NCBI GenBank assembly: GCA_045107085.1
Contig: JBGCFT010000088.1
Coordinates: 1 to 64,000 of the forward strand
Direction of reading: 5' to 3'
DNA from: NORP309 sp045107085
GTDB lineage: Bacteria > Pseudomonadota > Gammaproteobacteria > Xanthomonadales > Marinicellaceae
Length of the DNA stretch: 64,000 bases
Shown here: piece by piece, positions 15,922-23,061 of the stretch
Layout: each line of letters starts with the position of its first letter
Position numbering within the stretch: position 1 is the stretch's first letter
Position numbers and translations under genes: made by a program
Notes under the pieces: model-generated
What the model was told of the DNA's origin: nothing
The model's input: only the letters and a program-made list of their open reading frames with translations
The model's database searches: none

Positions 15922-16225
15922 TGGCCTTTATTTTTATTGGCTTTAAAGACTCACCTAAGCAAGGCCCATTTATACACAATCCATTTAAAGGGTTAAACTC
16001 TGCACCATGTGCCGGACAAACAATGGTTTCTGAATCAGAAATTAAAAATTTTCCGGTTGCATAGTCCATTCTTCGGCCTTGATGTGGGCAAAAATTTTCG
16101 AATGCAACATACTGATTATTTATGTATTGCACCATAATAGACATTAATCCTTTACTCGATTCTAAAGAAAACTCATACCAAGTATTCGGTTTAAAATCAT
16201 CCACGGCTGCAAGTTTAACAATCAT
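15890..16225 (-). CDS. Rieske [2Fe-2S] ferredoxin-like protein
   Basis: 111 residues. CPHQG (C46, H48) and CPAHG (C70, H73) form the Cys-x-His / Cys-x-x-His cluster site. There is no signal peptide or membrane anchor, so it is a soluble cytoplasmic Rieske protein of the size of oxygenase ferredoxins or NirD. The ATG overlaps the hemE stop (ATGA at 16222-16225). No oxygenase or reductase partner is in sight; the link to hemE is only positional. Confidence 0.9.
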   Translation of the reverse strand: MIVKLAAVDDFKPNTWYEFSLESSKGLMSIMVQYINNQYVAFENFCPHQGRRMDYATGKFLISDSETIVCPAHGAEFNPLNGLCINGPCLGESLKPIKIKANEEDIFAIIE

Positions 16226-17268
16226 TTAGAAGAATACTTTTTAACAGCATCAATCATAACGCCTAATTTTTCCGGTTGCATTGTTGGGTGCATGCCATGC
16301 CCTAAATTAAAAATGTGTCCATTGGTACCGCCATTTGAATCGATTACTTTTTTAACCTCAGCCTCTATAACAGCATCATCTGCGTATAAAACGCAGGGGT
16401 CTAAGTTGCCTTGCAAAGCCACTTTACCACCTGTTAATTCTCTTGCCAAAGCCAAATCTGTGGTCCAATCAACGCCCAAACAATCGGCTCCTGTATTGGC
16501 CATTTTTGATAAATTATATTGCACACCCTTGGAAAACAAAATGACTGGAATCTCTGGGTTTTTAGCTTTGACTCCTGAAACGATTTGTTGCATATAATCC
16601 AAAGAGAAAGCTTGGTACATTTCTGGAGACAATGCACCACCCCAGGAATCAAATACTTGAACAGCATTGGCCCCACTTTCAATTTGCGCATTAAGGTAGT
16701 CTATACTGGCATCGGTTAATTTTTGAAGTAATTTATGTGCAGCTTGAGTTTGGTTAAGTAAAAAAGCTTTGGCTTTGGCAAAGTTTTTTGAGCTACCGCC
16801 CTCAACCATATAAGTCATTAAAGTCCAAGGAGACCCACAAAAGCCAAGAAGTGGCACCGCATTATCTAGTGTTTTAGAAGTAAGAGCTAGCCCATCCATG
16901 ACATATTTTAAGTCATCATTCACATCTATTTTGGGTAAGTTATCTACATCCTTTTCTGATGTAATTGGACTTTTAAACTTTGGGCCTTCGCCAGTCACAA
17001 AGTACAAGCCTAAACCCATGGCATCAGGAATGGTTAAGATATCAGAAAAAATAATAACAGCATCAAGTGGAAACCTTCTTAATGGCTGCAATGTGACTTC
17101 ACATACCATCTCTGGGTTTTGTGCCAGTGACATAAAGTCGCCTGCTTGTTTTCTGACTTCTCTGTACTCTGGTAAATATCTGCCTGCTTGACGCATGACC
17201 CATACAGGTGTTCTTTCTGTTTCTTGTTGTTTTAAAGTTCTTATAAGGAGATTATTTTTTAATGCCAT
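16222..17268 (-). CDS. hemE: Uroporphyrinogen III decarboxylase
   Basis: 348 residues, the normal HemE length. RTPVWVMRQAGRYLPEYR (19-36) is the first HemE signature, with the Arg residues that bind propionates. IIFSDILTIPDAMG carries the catalytic Asp, and GFCGSPWTLMTYMVEG and FNLGHGMHP follow. It removes four carboxyl groups from uroporphyrinogen III to give coproporphyrinogen III in haem synthesis. First gene of a run with the Rieske and GtrA genes, preceded by an AAGGAG ribosome site. Confidence 0.97.
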   Translation of the reverse strand: MALKNNLLIRTLKQQETERTPVWVMRQAGRYLPEYREVRKQAGDFMSLAQNPEMVCEVTLQPLRRFPLDAVIIFSDILTIPDAMGLGLYFVTGEGPKFKSPITSEKDVDNLPKIDVNDDLKYVMDGLALTSKTLDNAVPLLGFCGSPWTLMTYMVEGGSSKNFAKAKAFLLNQTQAAHKLLQKLTDASIDYLNAQIESGANAVQVFDSWGGALSPEMYQAFSLDYMQQIVSGVKAKNPEIPVILFSKGVQYNLSKMANTGADCLGVDWTTDLALARELTGGKVALQGNLDPCVLYADDAVIEAEVKKVIDSNGGTNGHIFNLGHGMHPTMQPEKLGVMIDAVKKYSSK

Positions 17269-17372
17269 TGTATCTTTTGAGTTGTTAACCCGCGTATTTT
17301 ATGCTTTTTAATGATTTTATTACAACTTTCTCTGATACAATTGTATTCTTTATGAAGTAATGGCAAATAAAT

Positions 17373-17945
17373 ATGAGTTGGATTAATGAAGTTGATGAAG
17401 CAAAAGCCGATAAAAAACTTAAGCCGATATATGAAGATTTAATCAAAAGCCGAGGAAAAATTGCCAATATATTAAAAGTTCATTCGCTTAATCCTGAAGC
17501 TCTAAAAGCCCATCTTGATTTGTATATGACGATAATGTTTGGCCAATCAGGATTGTCAAGAAAAGAACGTGAATGTATCGCCGTGGTTGTTTCCAGGGCA
17601 GACAATTGTGAATATTGCGTCAATCATCACGCAGAATCACTTTCGAGATATATCAAAGACCAATCATTGTTAGAACAAATTAAACAAGACTATGTCCATG
17701 CTGCTTTGTCCCCAAGACTCATGGCTATTTGTAATTATGCCTATAAATTGACAGTCCAACCGGGAGATCAAAAACAAGAAGATTTGTCATATTTGAAAAC
17801 TTTTGACTTAGACGATAAAGATTTATTAGATATTACCTTAATTGTTGCATATTTTAATTTTGTCAATAGAATTGCACTGGGCCTTGGCGTAGCATTCAAT
17901 TCAGCTGAATTAACCGGCTACAAAGATGAACCATCAGACAATTAA
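17373..17945 (+). CDS. AhpD-like / carboxymuconolactone decarboxylase-family protein
   Basis: A 190-residue all-helical protein with the AhpD-type redox site C79-E-Y-C82-V-N-H-H86 in a helix preceded by RECIAVVVSRADN. This is the 'peroxidase-related' subgroup (about 190 aa), which is larger than the CMD domain alone. Likely a cytoplasmic disulfide-linked alkylhydroperoxidase; substrate and reductant unknown. Divergent from hemE with a 104-base intergenic region. The secreted propeller gene follows 38 bases downstream. Confidence 0.85.
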   Translation: MSWINEVDEAKADKKLKPIYEDLIKSRGKIANILKVHSLNPEALKAHLDLYMTIMFGQSGLSRKERECIAVVVSRADNCEYCVNHHAESLSRYIKDQSLLEQIKQDYVHAALSPRLMAICNYAYKLTVQPGDQKQEDLSYLKTFDLDDKDLLDITLIVAYFNFVNRIALGLGVAFNSAELTGYKDEPSDN

Positions 17946-17983
17946 CCTGTCATAACTGCAAATTTAAAAAATCAAAAAATACT

Positions 17984-19399
17984 ATGAAAAAACTAATTTT
18001 ACTATCTGTTATTCTGTTGAGTTTTAATCTTCAAGCTCAGTTTGTTAATGAGAATCCTCCTACTGAAGAAGAGTTAAGGGTTAACAACTCAAACAATACG
18101 GCTGAATTATTGAAAGCAACAGATGAAGCCATGAAGCAAAAGAATTATAAAAGTATGGTTATTAATATGGAAAGAGTGGTTCAGCTTAATCCCCATGTTC
18201 CTGCTTTACAATATAAATTAGCCGAAGCTTATTCACTTAGTGACGATAAAACAAGTGCCTACAACTTATTAATTAAACTGCAGAAACAAGGATTTTATTA
18301 TGACATTGAAGTCAACCCTAATTTTGGTAACATTTATGGTTTTAATGTTTTTAAATACATTAAAACAAACTTTGATGCCAATGGTGCTCATTATGGAGAA
18401 GGTGAAGCAGCGTTTGCAATAGACAAAAGTTTTAGTGGTTTACTTTTTGAAAGTATAGTTTATGACGAAAGCTCTGAATCTTTCTTAATGGGCTCAATAA
18501 GAGATGGGCGTATTATTAAAATTGCAGGAAATGGAGAAATAACGGAGTTGGTCGGCTCAACTCTTGGTGGAATCACTGGACCTTGGGCGACAATTGATAT
18601 GGCTGTTGATGAAAAAAATGACTTTTTATGGGTTGCCAGTTCATCTATCACGCAATATGGAAAGTTTGCCAAAGACTCTTTGGGTCATTCTGGTATATTT
18701 AAATACCAATTAAGTACGGGTAAATATATAAAATCCTATTTGATTCCCAAAAACAGAACACCCTCATTAATCAGTGATATGCACTTGACTGCACAAGGTG
18801 ATTTATATTTCATAGAGAGTTTAAATAGGGTTGTTTTGAAAATCGATCAAGGCGCAGATGAAATAAAAGTAGTATTTTCTTCCGACAAATACTCAAACTT
18901 AAAAAGCATTACATCAGATGATGCAGGTGAAATACTCTATTTAAGCGACACAAATGAAGGAATCATTGTGATCAATATCAAAAGTGGTAAATATCTCACT
19001 ATAGAAAATACAGCGTCCTTAAACCTTTATGGAATTAAGGATTTAATATACGATAATAATGGTTTGATATTTATACAAAGCAGCATCTCTCCTGAACGGG
19101 TAATGAAAATCCAATTAGAAGACAATAAAGCAGTATTGAAAAATATTATTCCTATAGAGTCGTCTAACCCTTTGTTTGACTCTCTATCTAAAGGAGTTAT
19201 TGTCGGCAATGATTTATATTACATTGCTAATTCACAATCTTCAAACGCCAATGCATTTGGAGGTTTAACTAAAGGCAGTGAATGGCAAAATATGAGTATT
19301 GTTAGATCTGACAAAAACTTTAATCAAGAATCCAGTATTGAATATCAAGAGCAAATTAGACAATACGAAAAGAAGAACAAAGAAGAGTCAGGTCAGTAG
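17984..19399 (+). CDS. Secreted TPR plus beta-propeller protein
   Basis: 471 residues. Signal peptide MKKLILLSVILLSFNLQAQ. A TPR-like region (about 38-110: LKATDEAMKQKNYKSMVINMERVVQLNPHVPALQYKLAEAYS, given here by its ends) is followed by a propeller-like domain with blades of SMP-30/NHL type ('LFESIVYDESSESFLMGSIRDGRI', 'DMAVDEKNDFLWVAS', 'DMHLTAQGDLYFIESLNR'). Such proteins are found outside the membrane and may bind or hydrolyse lactones, but no catalytic residues can be assigned. The gene ends in a strong terminator hairpin shared with wrbA. Confidence 0.72.
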   Translation: MKKLILLSVILLSFNLQAQFVNENPPTEEELRVNNSNNTAELLKATDEAMKQKNYKSMVINMERVVQLNPHVPALQYKLAEAYSLSDDKTSAYNLLIKLQKQGFYYDIEVNPNFGNIYGFNVFKYIKTNFDANGAHYGEGEAAFAIDKSFSGLLFESIVYDESSESFLMGSIRDGRIIKIAGNGEITELVGSTLGGITGPWATIDMAVDEKNDFLWVASSSITQYGKFAKDSLGHSGIFKYQLSTGKYIKSYLIPKNRTPSLISDMHLTAQGDLYFIESLNRVVLKIDQGADEIKVVFSSDKYSNLKSITSDDAGEILYLSDTNEGIIVINIKSGKYLTIENTASLNLYGIKDLIYDNNGLIFIQSSISPERVMKIQLEDNKAVLKNIIPIESSNPLFDSLSKGVIVGNDLYYIANSQSSNANAFGGLTKGSEWQNMSIVRSDKNFNQESSIEYQEQIRQYEKKNKEESGQ

Positions 19400-19410
19400 T
19401 AGTATTTGAT

Positions 19411-19456
19411 TAAAAAGTAAACTAACTTTGCGGTTTAAAGTTAGTTTACTTTTAAT
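19411..19456. terminator. Bidirectional Rho-independent terminator
   Basis: A perfect 17-bp stem (AAAAGTAAACTAACTTT at 19413-19429 against 19437-19453) with a 7-base loop GCGGTTT, with A-rich and T-rich flanks usable from both sides. It ends the propeller gene (+) and wrbA (-). The right arm coincides with the last codons and stop of wrbA. Confidence 0.85.
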
Positions 19457-20022
19457 TTTAAAGCAAAATCTGCGATACGTTTACCCAAAGCAATACATAA
19501 AGCCTTTTCGTTTTTATCAATTTTTCTTTCTGAATCATTTCCCGACCAATGGCTGGGACCGTAAGGCGTGCCACCACTTTCTGTATGCAGCAAAGCCTTT
19601 TCACTATAGGGTAAACCAGCTATTAACATGCCATGATGCAATAAGGGCAACATCATGGTTAATAAAGTGGTTTCTTGACCACCATGAAGACTTGAACTTG
19701 AGGTAAAAACCGCTGCAGGCTTATTACTGAGTGTTCCTGAAAACCATTGTGTCCCTGTTTCATCAACAAATTGTTTTAATGGTGCTGCCATATTGCCAAA
19801 TCGAGCGGGCGATCCCAATATTAAACCATCACATTTTTGTAAATCATCAGCGCTTACAATTGGATCAACAGCTGAATTTATTTCATCCCCTGCTGGTTTA
19901 ACAGATCTAATCAAAGCATTACTGTTGGGTTGTGAGGCAACGCCTCTGGCAATTAAATTTGCCATTTTTGCAGAGTTGCCATGTTTGCTATAATAAACGA
20001 TGAGGATGTTGATTTCTGACAT
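19441..20022 (-). CDS. wrbA: WrbA-type NAD(P)H:quinone oxidoreductase
   Basis: A 193-residue flavodoxin-like protein. ILIVYYSKHGNSAKMANLIARGV is the FMN phosphate loop, GLILGSPARFGNMAAPLKQFVDETG the second FMN loop, and SSSLHGGQETTLLTMMLPLLHHGM the WrbA signature. It reduces quinones by two electrons, avoiding semiquinones. It follows arsC by two bases (20025 versus 20022), so the two genes are one operon. The gene's 3' end forms half of a terminator stem. Confidence 0.94.
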   Translation of the reverse strand: MSEINILIVYYSKHGNSAKMANLIARGVASQPNSNALIRSVKPAGDEINSAVDPIVSADDLQKCDGLILGSPARFGNMAAPLKQFVDETGTQWFSGTLSNKPAAVFTSSSSLHGGQETTLLTMMLPLLHHGMLIAGLPYSEKALLHTESGGTPYGPSHWSGNDSERKIDKNEKALCIALGKRIADFALKLKVN

Positions 20023-20024
20023 AT

Positions 20025-20372
20025 TTAAATTATATCCAATACGATTTCAGGAGGCCTACCAATGATAGCCTTGTTATTATTGATAACTATGGGCCTTTCT
20101 ATGACTTTTGGGTATTCGTGCATTAATGCAATCAAATCTTGGTCATTTAATTTACTATCAGAAAAATTCGCCTTATATTCCGCTTCATTTTGGCGCATTA
20201 GTTCTCTTGGTCTTAATTCCAACATGAATAATATATTTTCAATGTCTTTTATACTGGGCGGAGTCTCTAAGTATTTGATGACTTCAGGTTCGTGGCCCTG
20301 ATTGCGAATTATTTCCAGTGTTTGACGTGATTTAGAGCACCGTGGATTATGATAGAATTTTATCTGCTTCAT
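20025..20372 (-). CDS. arsC: Glutaredoxin-dependent arsenate reductase family protein
   Basis: 115 residues. FYHNPRCSKSRQTLEII has the active-site C12-S-K-S15. VIKYLETPP and RPIVINNNKAIIGRPPE carry the Arg residues that in plasmid R773 ArsC bind arsenate. It reduces As(V) to As(III) with glutathione/glutaredoxin. YffB-like paralogues share the fold, but the R-P-I-V...IGRPPE end is closer to ArsC. There is no arsB or arsR next to it; wrbA follows in the same operon, a common pairing in gammaproteobacteria. Confidence 0.88.
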   Translation of the reverse strand: MKQIKFYHNPRCSKSRQTLEIIRNQGHEPEVIKYLETPPSIKDIENILFMLELRPRELMRQNEAEYKANFSDSKLNDQDLIALMHEYPKVIERPIVINNNKAIIGRPPEIVLDII

Positions 20373-20478
20373 GATGAATTATATTTCTACATTAAAAGAT
20401 TTATTTTAACTTATTTATCAACTCAACCAAAAAGCATTCTGGGTTATAATGCGAATATTTAAAAATATTGTTGCCATT

Positions 20479-21276
20479 ATGAAAATTGTTACCGTTTTAT
20501 TATTGAGTCTGTTTGTCTTGTCTTGTGGCCAACAACAATCACAACAATTGCCAGAATCAGATGTGATTGCCAATGTTGGAGATGAAGTGATTACTGCTGA
20601 TTTACTTAATGCTTATATGCATGTTAATGGCATAGCCAATCCAACACCTGAAGTTGTTAATGCCTCCTTAACGCAGTTGATTGAGGAAATTGCCATGGCC
20701 AATATTGCCACAAAAAAACAATTACCAATGACCAGAGAGCAAATGAATAACTTTAAATATCTTCAGCTACGTGCTTTGGCATCCAATGCAAAAAATGATT
20801 ATCTAACCAATAATGTTATTACCGAGGAAGAAATTAAACAAGAATACAATAAAGTTAATGAAGCGACCAAAGGCCAAGAATACCATGTACATCACATGCT
20901 TTATACAGATGAAATTGAAGCCATTACAGTACTAGACGAAATAAACTCAGTCGATGACTTTTTAAAAGCAGAAAATCAATATTTAAAAGATAACCCTGAT
21001 AAAGTTAACGTGGGAAATTTAGGTTGGGTTAACTTACTACAATTGCCTCAAAGTTTTAAAGATATTTTACCTTCAATGAGCCCTAACTCTATAAACCCAC
21101 AAGTAATTTCTAGTCAATTTGGAGCCCATATTGTTTATCTTGAGGCCACAAGAGACATAGTTGCTCCTGCATTTGAAGAGGTAAAAGCAGGCATTGAAAA
21201 TTCACTTAAGTCTAAAAAAGCGTCAAAATTTGGTCAACTTGCCGTTGCTAAAGCCCGAGTAACTATTGTTAAATAA
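20479..21276 (+). CDS. PpiC/SurA-like peptidyl-prolyl isomerase lipoprotein
   Basis: 265 residues from ATG 20479, chosen because it opens a lipoprotein signal (MKIVTVLLLSLFVLSC, lipid Cys16). An upstream in-frame ATG at 20449 lies within a probable extended -10 element (TGGGTTATAAT). A helical chaperone-like region with VIANVGDEVITADLLNAYM is followed by a parvulin domain (EYHVHHMLYTDEIEA ... VNVGNLGWVNLLQLPQSFKDIL ... VISSQFGAHIVYLEATR). This is the EpsD/PrsA/SurA type: a periplasm-facing foldase of proline bonds. Single gene. Confidence 0.85.
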   Translation: MKIVTVLLLSLFVLSCGQQQSQQLPESDVIANVGDEVITADLLNAYMHVNGIANPTPEVVNASLTQLIEEIAMANIATKKQLPMTREQMNNFKYLQLRALASNAKNDYLTNNVITEEEIKQEYNKVNEATKGQEYHVHHMLYTDEIEAITVLDEINSVDDFLKAENQYLKDNPDKVNVGNLGWVNLLQLPQSFKDILPSMSPNSINPQVISSQFGAHIVYLEATRDIVAPAFEEVKAGIENSLKSKKASKFGQLAVAKARVTIVK

Positions 21277-21308
21277 CAATATAAACCACTTTTCACATTG
21301 ATTAATTA

Positions 21309-22061
21309 TTACCTGAAATATTGTTTATTGGCATAAAAACTGTTGTTTTGATTTTTATGCCACCCAGGAATTCCCAAAACGGGAAGCGGAGATAGGTCTT
21401 CTTTTGATATCAAGAGTTTATGGTTTAGTATTTTACTGGCAATAAACGCATCAATGTCAAATTGATTCTCATCAACCAGTAAAGCTTTTGCTGTCATTCC
21501 AATATACGGATTTAAATATTTCTCATACATGGCGTGGCCAAATGTTATGATCTTAATTTCTTGGTTGAGCCAGAGAGATTTATTTTCTATAAATAATTTA
21601 TACCAGTCGTGTTTTCTGATTAATTCTAGGTGAACTGATTTTGCAAGAATAATAACACCACACTCATCAAAAAGAGTCAATATGTCTCGTTTTCTTGAGC
21701 GCTTACTGTCATTTTGTAACTGAATTTGTTGGTAATGAATGGCATTAATTGCCGATTTGGTTTTTGGGAAATTGTGCCATACCATTGCGTTAAAGAAATC
21801 ATGCCAATTGTTGCTTCTTGTTGCAATCACGCCATGCTCATAGATACGTTCTTCATAGCCCAATTTAGGGTGTAACAAATTATCGTCTTGTTGAGCAAAA
21901 AACAAATTTTTATTGTTGTTATTGTAATGTTTAAAATGCTTGTTAAGCTGGTCACAATTGGGCAGTGTGCTTTTTTTTCTGAGATTAAACAAAGGAAAAA
22001 CAGCATCTAAAGTAGACTTGATATCACGGTACATTATGTCGTCATGTATCATGCTATTCAA
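21309..22061 (-). CDS. DUF3025 family protein
   Basis: 250 residues with the diagnostic block YEERIYEHGVIATRSNNWHDFFNAMVWHNFPKTKSAIN (about 70-107, quoted in part: NWHDFFNAMVWHNFP). GPGWHK-like NIPGWHKNQN at the end matches the family's G-x-P-x-W motif in spirit. The function of DUF3025 is unknown; it is a soluble protein common in proteobacteria. Single gene, 80 bases upstream of the SRPBCC gene on the same strand. Confidence 0.85.
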   Translation of the reverse strand: MNSMIHDDIMYRDIKSTLDAVFPLFNLRKKSTLPNCDQLNKHFKHYNNNNKNLFFAQQDDNLLHPKLGYEERIYEHGVIATRSNNWHDFFNAMVWHNFPKTKSAINAIHYQQIQLQNDSKRSRKRDILTLFDECGVIILAKSVHLELIRKHDWYKLFIENKSLWLNQEIKIITFGHAMYEKYLNPYIGMTAKALLVDENQFDIDAFIASKILNHKLLISKEDLSPLPVLGIPGWHKNQNNSFYANKQYFR

Positions 22062-22141
22062 TTAATTGATTGAGAGAAGTAATATTGACAGGGTTTTACT
22101 CGAATACAATTCCGCCAGATAATTTAGGCAACGATATTCAT

Positions 22142-22678
22142 TCAAGGCAATGACTCAATGTGATTTTTTAGGTTGAGCAGTCCTTTTTCATAATCCGGGG
22201 CAATCATATCCTCTAAAACAAATCCAAAATAACGGTAAAAAACATTGTAACCAAAGTCATTATAAAAAGTCCAAGTCACTTTGGTTTCGTTACCAATTCT
22301 CGTTAATGAAATTTTAGACAGAGCTGGATTTTCAGATTTGCCAAAATAAAATTTAGTTCTGATAAATTCGTCTTTTTTTGATTCAATAATTTCATTAGAA
22401 CCTTTGCCTATACTTTGATTGCCTTGCCATGATAGTTTTGAACCTTCACCTGACTCAGGTCCAGAGAGAGAATATTGGGCATTGATATCCAGTTCATACC
22501 AAGGAGACCATTGGTTAAAATTACTCAAAGAGTTAATGACATTGAAGACTTTACTGACACCTCTATCAATAACAATACTCCTTTCTAATACAACTTTTGA
22601 GGGCAAGAAAAAACCAACAATTACTGTAATTACAAGTAAAAAAAGCATTGCCAAAACCAAGTATCTTAAAGTTCTCAT
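22142..22678 (-). CDS. SRPBCC (START-like) family protein with N-terminal anchor
   Basis: 178 residues. A membrane anchor at the N-terminus (LRYLVLAMLFLLVITVIVGFFLP) is followed by VLERSIVIDRGVSKVFNVINSLSNFNQWSPWYELD, the start of a polyketide cyclase/dehydrase-like helix-grip domain, and TKVTWTFYNDFGYN. These domains bind hydrophobic ligands. The neighbouring feoAB is divergent. Confidence 0.85.
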   Translation of the reverse strand: MRTLRYLVLAMLFLLVITVIVGFFLPSKVVLERSIVIDRGVSKVFNVINSLSNFNQWSPWYELDINAQYSLSGPESGEGSKLSWQGNQSIGKGSNEIIESKKDEFIRTKFYFGKSENPALSKISLTRIGNETKVTWTFYNDFGYNVFYRYFGFVLEDMIAPDYEKGLLNLKNHIESLP

Positions 22679-22787
22679 ATGAATTCTAGTCTGTGTAGTA
22701 TGAGCGGTAATTTACTATTAATGTAAACCATTATCAAGATTATTTTACAATTTGCCAAAAGGTCTTGATTTTCGTAATTGGCTAATT

Positions 22788-22806
22788 CATAATGAGAATG
22801 ATTATT
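22788..22806. promoter_or_regulatory. Fur box upstream of feoA
   Basis: CATAATGAGAATGATTATT matches the 19-bp Fur consensus GATAATGATAATCATTATC at 15 positions. It lies 28 bases before the feoA start, where bound Fe-Fur would block transcription. A weaker ATTATC-type half-match lies near 22727. Confidence 0.8.
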
Positions 22807-22833
22807 ATTTAGGATATTAATTATAACGTGTTA

Positions 22834-23052
22834 ATGAAACTATCTCAGGCCAAAGCAGGCAATCAATACAAGGTTGAAGACATGGGATCATTGCAAGTTT
22901 TATCTCAACGTTTAGCGCTTCTTGGTTTAAATGCTGGGGTTTTTATTGAGTTGATGTCAATATATAAACATGGGGCCTTGGTTAAAACTCCATTCGGTGA
23001 TGTTGCCATAGGTTCAGATTTACTCGATTCAATTATGGTTACTTCAACCTAG
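22834..23052 (+). CDS. feoA: Ferrous iron transport protein A
   Basis: A 72-residue SH3-like protein: LSQAKAGNQYKVEDMGS, QRLALLGLNAGVFIELMSIYKHGALVKTPFGDVAIG. This is the FeoA fold that works with FeoB in Fe(II) import. ATG 22834 is preferred over GTG 22828; both are weakly placed relative to the AGGA at 22811. feoB starts 9 bases downstream. Control by the Fur box just upstream is expected. Confidence 0.93.
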   Translation: MKLSQAKAGNQYKVEDMGSLQVLSQRLALLGLNAGVFIELMSIYKHGALVKTPFGDVAIGSDLLDSIMVTST

Positions 23053-23061
23053 TTTTCAATT

